Origin: Myxococcales bacterium
GTDB taxonomy: Bacteria; Myxococcota_A; Polyangia; Polyangiales; Polyangiaceae
DNA length: 37,050 bases
NCBI GenBank assembly: GCA_025351875.1
Contig: JANXVA010000289.1
Span: 1 to 37,050 of the forward strand
Reading direction: 5' to 3'
This document shows positions 14,702 through 22,376 of this stretch, piece by piece. Each line of letters starts with the position of its first letter. Within the stretch, counting starts at the first letter, position 1. The notes below the pieces were generated by a model. That model was not told the origin of the DNA. It saw only the letters and a program-made list of their open reading frames with translations, and did not search any database. The translations under genes and the position numbers were made by a program.

Positions 14702-16183
14702 ATGACGCCCTACGGCTTGCTCGTTCAGCGGTTCGATCGTCACTACCTCCTCAGGAGCTCCGCCGACGTCCTCGAGTGGGATGCCCAGGCGATGATGCCC
14801 GACGGCGGAGGCGATCTCCGCGCGGCGCAGCTCGGTACTCTCCGCGTGCTCGCGCACGAGGCCATCGCGACACCCGACATGGCAGAGCGCCTCGCCGCCG
14901 CCGAGGCTGCCCCTCCCGAAGACGGGTGGGAGCGCGCCAACCTCGCGGCGATGCGTCGTGCGTGGGTGCACACCGCCGCCGTCCCGTCCGATCTCGTCGA
15001 GGCTCATGCGCGCGCAGCGTCGGCCTGCGAGCTCGCGTGGCGTGCGGCGCGTCGTGGGGACGACTTCGCGAGCTTGCTGCCGCACCTCGAGCACGTCGTG
15101 AAGCTCACGCGCCAGGTCGGTGAGGCCAAGGGCGCGATGATGGGGCTCTCCGTCTACGACGCGCTTGCCGACGAGCACGAGCCTGGCGCGCGCGAGGCGC
15201 TCCTCACGCCGCTGTTCGCGCGGCTGGAGCGCGAGCTCCCTCCGCTCGTGGACTCCATCGTCGCCGCGCAGGCACGCACGTCGCGAGCGCCTGAGCTCGT
15301 CGGTCCGTTCCCGGTCGCGCGTCAGGCGGCTCTCGGCCGTCGCGTCGCGGAGCGCATGGGCTTCGACTTCACGCGCGGTCGCCTCGACGTGAGCGCGCAT
15401 CCGTTCTGCGGCGGCGCCGCCGAGGACGTGCGCATGACCACGCGCTACGACGAACGAGATTTTCTCCCGAGCATCCTCGGCGTCATCCACGAGACGGGCC
15501 ACGCGCTCTACGAGATGGGGCTGCCGCGGGCCTGGGTTCGCCAGCCGGTGGGGCGCGCAGCCGGGATGGGACTCCACGAGAGCCAGTCGCTCCTGATGGA
15601 GATGCAGGCGGCACGCTCTCCCGAGTTCCTCGGCTATCTGGCGGGCGTGGCGGCGGAGGAGCTCGGCGTCGAGCTCTCCAGGGAGACGCTCGTTCGCAAC
15701 GCGCTAGGCGTCGAACGAAGCTTGATCCGCGTCGATGCCGACGAGGCCACGTATCCGCTCCACGTGATCGTGCGCTTCACGCTGGAGCGCGCGCTGCTCT
15801 CGGGTGATCTGCCGGTGGGGGAGCTCCCGGGCGCGTTTCGCGACGCGATGGAGCGCGTGGTGGGCATCCGTCCCCCGAACGATCGCGACGGCTGCCTCCA
15901 GGACGTTCACTGGCCCTCCGGCGCGTTCGGCTACTTTCCGAGCTACACGATCGGCGCAATCGCCGCGGCGCAGCTCTTCGCGATCGCCCTCGAGAAGCAC
16001 CCGATGATCCCCTCGGAGCTCACGCGCGGTGAGCTCGGCACGCTGCGCGAGTTCGCGCGCGAGCATGTCCATCAGCACGGGTCGCGCTTCGACACGAATG
16101 CGATCCTCGAGCGAGCCACGGGCCGCGGGCTCGACGTCGATGCGCTGCTCGCGCACTTACGGCGACGCTACCTGGGCGCCTAG
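14702..16183 (+). CDS. M32-family metallocarboxypeptidase (Taq carboxypeptidase type)
   Basis: A 493-residue cytoplasmic zinc carboxypeptidase. The zinc motif HETGH is at about 263-267 with the third ligand Glu in HESQS about 25 residues later. Other family blocks include WDAQAMMPDGG near residue 26 (usually WD..t.MP.gg), DVRMTTRYDERDF near 242, and GIRPPNDRDGCLQDVHW near 390 followed by GAFGYFPSYTIGAIAAAQ. It is the usual length for the family and all expected motifs are present. It removes C-terminal residues from peptides. It follows the PhzF gene by 10 bases. Confidence 0.93.
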   Translation: MTPYGLLVQRFDRHYLLRSSADVLEWDAQAMMPDGGGDLRAAQLGTLRVLAHEAIATPDMAERLAAAEAAPPEDGWERANLAAMRRAWVHTAAVPSDLVEAHARAASACELAWRAARRGDDFASLLPHLEHVVKLTRQVGEAKGAMMGLSVYDALADEHEPGAREALLTPLFARLERELPPLVDSIVAAQARTSRAPELVGPFPVARQAALGRRVAERMGFDFTRGRLDVSAHPFCGGAAEDVRMTTRYDERDFLPSILGVIHETGHALYEMGLPRAWVRQPVGRAAGMGLHESQSLLMEMQAARSPEFLGYLAGVAAEELGVELSRETLVRNALGVERSLIRVDADEATYPLHVIVRFTLERALLSGDLPVGELPGAFRDAMERVVGIRPPNDRDGCLQDVHWPSGAFGYFPSYTIGAIAAAQLFAIALEKHPMIPSELTRGELGTLREFAREHVHQHGSRFDTNAILERATGRGLDVDALLAHLRRRYLGA

Positions 16184-16194
16184 CGAGCGCTCGT

Positions 16195-16656
16195 TCAGAG
16201 GCCGAGCCTCTTCCACACGACCGCCGCCTGGCTCGCGACGGTCCTGTCTTTGTCCGAGAGGAGCGGCTCGAGCGCCGGCTTGATCTTCGCCCGCACCGCC
16301 GCGTAGACGGCATCGTTCCTCGGGCCCCAGCCCCGGTTCAGCGCGATGAGGCCCGAGAGGCGGACCTTCGCTTCGGCGTCGGCGAGGCACGAGGTGATCG
16401 CGGTCAGGGGGAACAGCTCCCGTCGCCTTGCGGTCGCTGTCCCTCCCTCGACGGCAGCCGCGCGGATCTTCGGGTCGGGACTCCGTGCTGCGACCACGAA
16501 GCGCGGGCCCACGACGTCGTCGGAGAACGCCTGGAGCGCCGTGCGCGCACCCGACGCGGTGCCACCGCCTTTGGCACTCTTCGCGATCAGCTCGTCGATC
16601 TTCGCGACCTTGGCATCGGCGGCCGCGGGGGTAACAGTCTTCTTCTTCGCACCCAT
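16195..16656 (-). CDS. Small HEAT-repeat-like protein
   Basis: A 153-residue Ala/Lys-rich helical protein with no signal or membrane segment. Segments such as RFVVAARSPDPKIRAAAVEGG, LADAEAKVRLSGLIALNRG and LLSDKDRTVASQAAVVWKRL resemble HEAT/Armadillo-type repeats (helix, DP.VR.aA, helix). It could be a small scaffold. It is convergent with the carboxypeptidase gene (11 nt between stops) and lies 10 nt downstream of the pseudoprotease gene, so cotranscription is likely. Confidence 0.65.
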   Translation of the reverse strand: MGAKKKTVTPAAADAKVAKIDELIAKSAKGGGTASGARTALQAFSDDVVGPRFVVAARSPDPKIRAAAVEGGTATARRRELFPLTAITSCLADAEAKVRLSGLIALNRGWGPRNDAVYAAVRAKIKPALEPLLSDKDRTVASQAAVVWKRLGL

Positions 16657-16666
16657 TCCACCGATC

Positions 16667-17821
16667 TTAGCGCACGCGAGGAGGCTGAGGGACCAGGTCT
16701 CGTTCGTAGCGGCGGCGCGACCGCGCGAGCGCGGCGAGCAGGAAGACTCCGGCCAGCCACCCGGAGGACGGCGACCTCGGCGAGCCCGATGCCGCGCAGC
16801 CCGAGGAAGCGATCGTGGGCTCGTTGCTCTTGTCGTTCGCCGTCGAGCGGGCGGTGTTGAGGTCGACGGAGTCCGGCTCGCCCGCCGCTGACGGCGGTGC
16901 CGAGCCTTCCTTGGTCGCCGTCCCGGTCGACTCGAGTCTCGGCGTTGCCCCGGCGGCCGCGAACGCGCGATCGAACAGCTCCTTCACGCTCACGAGATCG
17001 TTGAAGTAGGCGCGTGCGCTGGTGCCCATGCACGTCGCCCGCGGATCGCTCGGCTGGTCCGCCTGACCGTTCGTGACCTCCACGGCCACGCCGATCACGG
17101 CCTTGGTCTTCGCGGAGAACGCCGGAGCGCCCTCGTCCCCGCGGCAGAACGACTCGCCCGTCATGAACTCGCCCTTGGCGAGCTGCGCGGAGTCGTTCGG
17201 GCCGACCGCGAGCACCGAGAGTCCCGAGCGCTGCTCCCGGATCGAAGGGAGCTTGTTGTTCTGGTCGTAGCCGAAACCCGCGATCGTGAGCGCCTCGTCC
17301 TGAGCTGCGCCCTTCGTGAGGCGCAGCGCGGCGATCGGAGCATCGACGTCACGATCGAGCCGTAAAATCGCGACCGCGGGGTAGAGCGAACCCCCCGCGG
17401 GGACGAACAGCTCGGTGCCGAGGGCCGTGGGAGCGAGGTTCTTCTGGGCCTTCTCGCCGCCGTTCGCGCCCGTGTAGATGCCGAGTGCCGACGCCGCGAG
17501 ATCCTGGAGCGTCTTCTCCTGCGTGACGAAGGAGACGCAGATTCGCGAGATGAGCACGAGGCGCTTCGCGATGATCGTGCCGGTACACTGGAGGCTCCAG
17601 ACGTTGTCGGAGCTCACGCTGTTCACCCCCAGCGCGACGACCGCGCCTTGCTCGGCGCCCGCCGTCGTCGTCCCGCTGATGATGGCCTGACTCGCGCGCC
17701 CCACTTCTTCGGTGGGCTCGAGGGGCGCGGTGCACGCTGCGCCGGCCAGGGCGAGGAGGGCCAGCGCCCCCGGCGCGAGCCGGAGGCGGAGCGAGGTCGA
17801 CGTGGACGTGAGGAGGCTCAT
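16667..17821 (-). CDS. Trypsin-fold pseudoprotease lipoprotein with MYXO-CTERM-like tail
   Basis: A 384-residue secreted protein. The lipobox is LALAGAAC (Cys30). ASQAIISGT near 44-51 resembles the zymogen cleavage site of S1 proteases (IVGG type), and C79 sits as in the family's CTGTLI. The catalytic positions are all changed: the 'TAAHC' block reads ISRIC (His to Ile94), the 'DIALLRL' block reads AVAILRL (Asp to Ala149), and 'GDSGGP' reads GDEGAP (Ser to Glu230). It should therefore be inactive. The C-terminus has a Cys-containing patch (SSGCAASGSP), a hydrophobic helix and RSRRRYERD, close to a MYXO-CTERM tail. Having both a lipobox and a tail is odd. It lies 12 nt after the repeat lipoprotein gene. 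Confidence 0.78.
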   Translation of the reverse strand: MSLLTSTSTSLRLRLAPGALALLALAGAACTAPLEPTEEVGRASQAIISGTTTAGAEQGAVVALGVNSVSSDNVWSLQCTGTIIAKRLVLISRICVSFVTQEKTLQDLAASALGIYTGANGGEKAQKNLAPTALGTELFVPAGGSLYPAVAILRLDRDVDAPIAALRLTKGAAQDEALTIAGFGYDQNNKLPSIREQRSGLSVLAVGPNDSAQLAKGEFMTGESFCRGDEGAPAFSAKTKAVIGVAVEVTNGQADQPSDPRATCMGTSARAYFNDLVSVKELFDRAFAAAGATPRLESTGTATKEGSAPPSAAGEPDSVDLNTARSTANDKSNEPTIASSGCAASGSPRSPSSGWLAGVFLLAALARSRRRYERDLVPQPPRVR

Positions 17822-17833
17822 GGTGTCTGCCGT

Positions 17834-19198
17834 TCACTCCGGAACGCAGCGGCAGAACGAGCTCGCGGTGCGCCCACCGCACTGGAGGACGTGGTGCGCG
17901 CGGCAGGCGCCGCCGACCTTCACCGCGACGCTCTTCGAGGTCGAGCCGACGCTCCGGAAGTGGAGCGAGGCCTCGATGACGCCCGGGTCCGATGCGCTCG
18001 GCTCCTGCTCGACCTGGGGCTCGTCCGGCGCGGGCGCGTCGGGCTGCGAGGCGACCTCGGGATCGTTCGGGTTGGGGTCGAGGTCAGTCCCGGGATCGGC
18101 GTTCGGGTCGACCGTGTCGGCGGTGGAGCACGCCGGATCGTTCGCGTCCGTGCATGCGCCGTCGGGCGTCGCGTTCGGGTCGGCGTTCGGGTCCGCAGGA
18201 GCATCACACGCCGGGTCGTTGGCGTCCGCGCACTTGGCGTTCGGGTCCTCGGGCGCATCGCACGCCGGATCGTTGGTGTCCGTGCACGTCGCGCTCGGAT
18301 CCTTGTTCGGATCGCACGCTTGATCGTTCGGGTCGCACGCCGCGTTCGGATCTGCGGCCGGGTCCTTGCCACTGGTCGCGCTCGGGTCGCCGCCCGGCTT
18401 GGCGGTCGACGCGTTCGGCGCGGCCTTGTCCGCGGCAGTCTCGGCCTTGCCCTTGCCCTTGAGGTAGTCCGAGCACGCGGTGTACGCCTTGCCGCCGGAG
18501 CCGCCGCATCCCGCGGCGGCGAGCTTGTCGGCTCCCACGCACGCGGCGGTTCCCGCGACGCCGCCGATCACGGTGCCCGCCGCGAGGCCTCCCGGAATGG
18601 GCGCCAGCCCGCCGACCACGGCGCCTGTCCTCGCGCCCGCCGCCGCCGCCGGAATGCAGTCCCGCAGCAGCTTGCCACAGGTGCCGACCGCGGCCAGCGC
18701 GGACCACCCGCAGTCCGATGCAGCACCGCTGATGGCCGCGAGCGACTTCGGCAGCACCGAGCCCGTGGACGCCTTGTCGGCGAACGCCGAGAGCACCGAC
18801 GAGCCGCCGTAGAGGACGCGCATCTCGGCATTCTTCATCGTGTTCTTCGTGATGTGTCCCGCGTCGTCGATGACGAGCTCACCACCGCGGCGCATCGTCT
18901 TGAACGAGACCGAGCCGCCCGAGCCGCTCGCCCCCACGACCGTGAAACGGATCCCGTCGACGGGCTTGCCCTTCGCGTCGAAGCCGAGCGCGGTGGTCTG
19001 CCCATAGCCGCGGTAGATCTGCCAGGTCTTGATGCGGGTCGCCTTCAGCGTCAGCGCCGATGACGTGACCTTCGCCGCAGCGGTCGGCTGCTCGACGCGC
19101 GCGACCGCCTTGGTCGAGGGCTCCGGCGCCGCGCATGCAGCGGTACCCGCGAGAGCGGCGACGGAAACGAGCAAGAGAGATCGGCTGCGGAGAAACAT
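17834..19198 (-). CDS. Lipoprotein with Asp/Asn/Pro/Ala repeat region
   Basis: A 454-residue protein. The signal ends LAGTAAC (Cys22). Residues ~50-150 form a beta-rich domain (KTWQIYRGYGQTTALGFDAKG, FTVVGASGSGG). Residues ~160-230 are Gly/Ala-rich with Cys (CGWSALAAVGTC, GGLAPIPGGLAAGTVIGGV), resembling a glycine-zipper. Residues ~265-385 are low complexity: repeated DPNA, NDPAC and DAPxDPNA units with Cys at regular spacing, perhaps binding divalent cations. The last ~50 residues carry four Cys (GACRAHHVLQC, SFCRCVPE). GGGAG-type SD precedes ATG 19198. I do not recognise the family. The pseudoprotease gene follows after 12 nt. Confidence 0.72.
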   Translation of the reverse strand: MFLRSRSLLLVSVAALAGTAACAAPEPSTKAVARVEQPTAAAKVTSSALTLKATRIKTWQIYRGYGQTTALGFDAKGKPVDGIRFTVVGASGSGGSVSFKTMRRGGELVIDDAGHITKNTMKNAEMRVLYGGSSVLSAFADKASTGSVLPKSLAAISGAASDCGWSALAAVGTCGKLLRDCIPAAAAGARTGAVVGGLAPIPGGLAAGTVIGGVAGTAACVGADKLAAAGCGGSGGKAYTACSDYLKGKGKAETAADKAAPNASTAKPGGDPSATSGKDPAADPNAACDPNDQACDPNKDPSATCTDTNDPACDAPEDPNAKCADANDPACDAPADPNADPNATPDGACTDANDPACSTADTVDPNADPGTDLDPNPNDPEVASQPDAPAPDEPQVEQEPSASDPGVIEASLHFRSVGSTSKSVAVKVGGACRAHHVLQCGGRTASSFCRCVPE

Positions 19199-19225
19199 GG
19201 TGGGCTCCCGTTCACTGGTTGGCTG

Positions 19226-19246
19226 CCGGGCGCGCTACGCGCCCGG
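19226..19246. terminator. Perfect 9-bp GC hairpin between two minus-strand genes
   Basis: CCGGGCGCG, loop CTA, CGCGCCCGG: a perfect nine-base-pair stem with a three-base loop. It sits about 300 bp past the molybdopterin oxidoreductase stop and about 28 bp before the start of the repeat lipoprotein gene on the same strand. No T-run follows, so it is not a classical intrinsic terminator; a 5'-leader hairpin of the lipoprotein mRNA is equally possible. The rest of the 348-bp gap shows only a short GGGCAC repeat (19525-19544) and no convincing gene. Confidence 0.35.
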
Positions 19247-19546
19247 AGGGTCATCGAGGCGAGCAGCCTTCGCGCGGGTTGCGCTCCAGGCTGCTCGGCG
19301 TGTCTGACGAACCAGAATGCAGCGCACGTGCCATTCGCCCCGGCTCGAGGACCGATGTCATGAAGGCACGTAAATCAAGGTGGATCGTGACCTGCGCCCA
19401 CGTCAGCGCACGTTGCGCGCATCGCGGTGGGCGACACGTCTCGAGTGTAAAGGCGGCGCAACACCCTGGATCGCGCGGAGGGCTCGCGGCTGTTCCTCGT
19501 GTCAGGTCTGAGTGAGAACGAGATCGGGCACGGGCACGGGCACGGG

Positions 19547-21715
19547 TCACTCTGCGTCGCGTGGGGCTGCGCAGACGTCGACCGGAACCCCGCTGAAGGC
19601 GGCGTTGCCGCTCAGCGTGTCGAGCATCTGGTCGTCGGTGAGATCGTTCACGCTGACGCCAGGATGCTCCGTGGCGACGGCGAGCTTCACGCCCGGACGC
19701 CGATGCCCATAGCCATGGGGCAGGCTCACGACGCCGCGCATGATCTCGTCGGTGACGGTCACGGGAACGCGCACCTCGCCGACACGCGAGCGTACGATGG
19801 CCTCCGCGCCGCCCGCGAGACCCAGGCGCGCCGCGTCCTCCGGGTGAACGAAGAGCGTGCAGCGTGGCGTCCCGCGCATCAGCTGCGGGACGTTGTGCAT
19901 CCACGAGTTGTTGTCGCGGAGATGTCGGCGGCCGATGAGCACGAGACGATCCCGCGTGCTCGCCGTCCCGTCGCCCTCGAAGGTGGACCAGAGGCGCGCG
20001 AGATCCGCGACGAGGAGCGGCGGCGCGAGATCGATGGTCTTTCCCCGGCGAAAGAGGCGCTCCGGTAGCGATGGCGTCAGCGGACCGAGGTCCACGCCGT
20101 GCACCGCCGCGCGCAGCTTCGCGAGCGTGAGCCCGACGCGGGGCGGCCGCAGGCGCGCACCGAATCGCCCGAGGCGCAGCCCCACGTCGAGCACGCGCTC
20201 GGGGCCGAGCCGCTCGAGCGCACGGTACTTCAGCGTGCGCCGCACATCGCGTCCGAGCTTCAGCGTGTCGATGCGACGCGCGAGCCCGAGCAGGATCTGC
20301 CAGTCGTGCCGCGCGTCGGGCCCGGGATCGAACAACGCCGGCGCGAAGCGCGCGGTCTCGTGCACGGCGAGGAGATGAAAGACGACATCGTAGTGAGGCC
20401 GCTCGAGCGGCGACGGTGGCGGCAGGATGAGGTTCGCGTGCCGCGTCGTCTCGTTGATGTACGGATCGATCGACACCATGAAGTCGAGCGACGCGAGCGC
20501 CCGATCGACCTGAGCGCCATTCGGCGTGGAGAGCACGGGATTGCCCGCGAGCGTGACCATCCCGCGGAGTCGCCCCTCGCCCTCGGTGAGGATCTCCTCG
20601 GCGAGGACCGCCACCGGGAGCTCGCCGCCGAACTCGGGGAGGCCACGGACGCGGCTCTTCCACCGCCCATAGCTGCCCTTGCCCACCTGCTTGAGTGCGA
20701 CCGGGTCGAGCGCGGGCTTCGGGAACATGGCGCCGCCCTCACGATCGAGGTTTCCGGTGACGATGTTGAGCGCGTTGACGAGCCACTGGCAGAGCGTGCC
20801 GAAGAGCTGCGTCGACGTGCCGACGCGCCCGTAGCAGACGGCCGAAGGTGCACTCGCGAAGTCGTTCGCGAGGCGCGTGATCGTCTCCGCGGGTACGCCC
20901 GTCGGTCCCGCCACGCGGGCAGGGGTCGCTTCGCGCACAGCGTCGCGCAGCGCATCGAGCCCGTCGGTGAGCTCCCCCAGACGTCCGAGGGCCAGCTCTC
21001 CCTGGAGCACCACGTGGAGCATCGCGAGGAGGAGGAGCGCGTCCGTTCCGGGCCGCACGAAGACATGCTCGTCTGCGCGCTCCGCGGTCTCGGTGCGCCG
21101 TGGGTCGACGACCACGACGCGCCCGCCTCGCGCGCGGATGGCATCGATGCGGTGGCGCATGCCGGGCGCCGTCATCAGGCTGCCGTTCGACGCGACGGGA
21201 TTGGCGCCGAAGATCAGAAAATGCTGCGTTCGATCGACGTCGGGCACGGGCAGGAGGAACTGGTGTCCGAACATCCAGTACGCCGCGAGCATGTGCGGGA
21301 GCTGGTCGACCGACGTGGCCGAGAAGCGGTTCTTCGTGCGGAGCGTGCGGATGAAGGTGGGCGCGAAGAGCATCGAGCCCGTGTTGTGGACGTTCGGATT
21401 GCCGAGGTAGACGCCGACCGCGTCGTTGCCGTGGGCCTTCTGCACGTCGACGAGCCCACGCGAGGCAAAATCGAGCGCGTCGTCCCATGCGAGACGCTCC
21501 CACCCGCTCTTCGTTCGCCGGACCGGGTGGCGGAGGCGATCCGGATCCTCGTGGAGATCCTTCAACGCGAACGCCTTCGGGCACAGGTATCCGCGCGAGA
21601 GCGGATCCTCGTCGTCGCCGCGGATCGACGTGACGCGTCCGCCCTCGGCCTCGATGCGAAGCCCGCACATCGCCTCGCACAGGTTGCAGGCGCGGAAGTG
21701 GGCCTCTGCGGTCAC
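19547..21715 (-). CDS. Molybdopterin (bis-PGD) oxidoreductase, catalytic subunit
   Basis: A 722-residue enzyme of the DMSO-reductase superfamily. The N-terminal [4Fe-4S] Cys set is visible as C10-x2-C13-x3-C17-x27-C45 (ACNLCEAMC, GYLCPKA). Further blocks include FLIFGANPVASNG, VVVVDPRRTETAE, FVRPGTDALLLLAMLHV, VRGLPEFGGELPV, ETTRHANLILPPPSPLE and the C-terminal cofactor domain with NNSWMHNVPQL and SLPHGYGH. At the usual Mo-ligand position I read SATSVDQLPH rather than Cys/SeCys, so an Asp or Ser ligand is possible. No Tat signal is seen, suggesting a cytoplasmic enzyme. The substrate is unknown. GTG 21715 overlaps the GST stop (GTGA), which supports translational coupling. Confidence 0.9.
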   Translation of the reverse strand: MTAEAHFRACNLCEAMCGLRIEAEGGRVTSIRGDDEDPLSRGYLCPKAFALKDLHEDPDRLRHPVRRTKSGWERLAWDDALDFASRGLVDVQKAHGNDAVGVYLGNPNVHNTGSMLFAPTFIRTLRTKNRFSATSVDQLPHMLAAYWMFGHQFLLPVPDVDRTQHFLIFGANPVASNGSLMTAPGMRHRIDAIRARGGRVVVVDPRRTETAERADEHVFVRPGTDALLLLAMLHVVLQGELALGRLGELTDGLDALRDAVREATPARVAGPTGVPAETITRLANDFASAPSAVCYGRVGTSTQLFGTLCQWLVNALNIVTGNLDREGGAMFPKPALDPVALKQVGKGSYGRWKSRVRGLPEFGGELPVAVLAEEILTEGEGRLRGMVTLAGNPVLSTPNGAQVDRALASLDFMVSIDPYINETTRHANLILPPPSPLERPHYDVVFHLLAVHETARFAPALFDPGPDARHDWQILLGLARRIDTLKLGRDVRRTLKYRALERLGPERVLDVGLRLGRFGARLRPPRVGLTLAKLRAAVHGVDLGPLTPSLPERLFRRGKTIDLAPPLLVADLARLWSTFEGDGTASTRDRLVLIGRRHLRDNNSWMHNVPQLMRGTPRCTLFVHPEDAARLGLAGGAEAIVRSRVGEVRVPVTVTDEIMRGVVSLPHGYGHRRPGVKLAVATEHPGVSVNDLTDDQMLDTLSGNAAFSGVPVDVCAAPRDAE

Positions 21716-22338
21716 TTGGTGTTCAGCCCGCGCTCCTCGCGGATGGCGGCGTTGCGCGCCTCGGCGCGCTGGAATGCAGGCCGTGCGGCGATGCGCTCCG
21801 CGTACGCGTTGAACGACGGGCGCGGCTCGATCATCTTGAACATGAGCATGAAGCGGAGCGTGCCGCCGAAGACGGCGTCGGCCATCGAGAACTTGTCGCC
21901 CAGGAGAAAATCGCGGTCCTCGATGGCGCTCTCGATCGTCGCCAGCATCGCTTCGTTGGAGCCCCACCCTGCCTGGCTGTCCTTGAATCCCCATCCACCC
22001 ATCTTGGCCATCGCTCCCGGCTCGATGACCGACGGCGCGAAGAAGGACCACCGCAGGTACGTCGCCCGCGCGGGATCGTCGACGCGCGGCGCGAGGTCGC
22101 CATACGAGTAGCGGTCGGCCAGGTAGAGGGCGATGGCCGCGGACTCCGTGACGACAGCATCGCCGTCGGTGAGGACGGGCAGCTTGCCCATCGGGTTCAG
22201 CGCGAGCATCTCGGGGGACTTTTGCCCTCCCTTCGGCATGTCGACGTGGTGCAGCTCGTAAGGGACGCCGATCTCCTCGAGCATCCAGATCACGTTGGCC
22301 GCGCGCGAGAACGGGTGATGGTAGAGGACGATGGACAT
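21712..22338 (-). CDS. Glutathione S-transferase family protein
   Basis: A 208-residue cytoplasmic protein. The N-terminal thioredoxin-like domain reads MSIVLYHHPFSRAANVIWML, then NPMGKLPVLTDGDAVVTESAAIALYLADRY (quoted in parts), with the cis-Pro (KLPVL) and the ES glutathione-binding pair. The C-terminal helical domain has FLLGDKFSMADAVFGG. The first-helix residue is Ser (FSRA), typical of bacterial Ser/Cys-type GSTs. The length is normal. Its TGA overlaps the GTG of the molybdopterin oxidoreductase, and the TolC-like gene ends 38 nt upstream, so it belongs to the four-gene unit. The electrophile substrate is unknown. Confidence 0.9.
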   Translation of the reverse strand: MSIVLYHHPFSRAANVIWMLEEIGVPYELHHVDMPKGGQKSPEMLALNPMGKLPVLTDGDAVVTESAAIALYLADRYSYGDLAPRVDDPARATYLRWSFFAPSVIEPGAMAKMGGWGFKDSQAGWGSNEAMLATIESAIEDRDFLLGDKFSMADAVFGGTLRFMLMFKMIEPRPSFNAYAERIAARPAFQRAEARNAAIREERGLNTK

Positions 22339-22376
22339 CGGAGTGCCTGCCTTTCGGGCTGGCGAGTCTACTCCGT

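Noticed and set aside
19525-19544. GGGCAC short repeat near a gene end
   Set aside because: Three copies of a 6-mer in a GC-rich gap are expected by chance; no spacer pattern, so not a CRISPR.
19251-20663. 470-aa minus-strand ORF
   Set aside because: Same strand but a different frame from the molybdopterin oxidoreductase; Arg-rich with no motif.
20099-22111. 670-aa plus-strand ORF
   Set aside because: Antisense of the molybdopterin oxidoreductase and GST genes, whose motifs are unambiguous.
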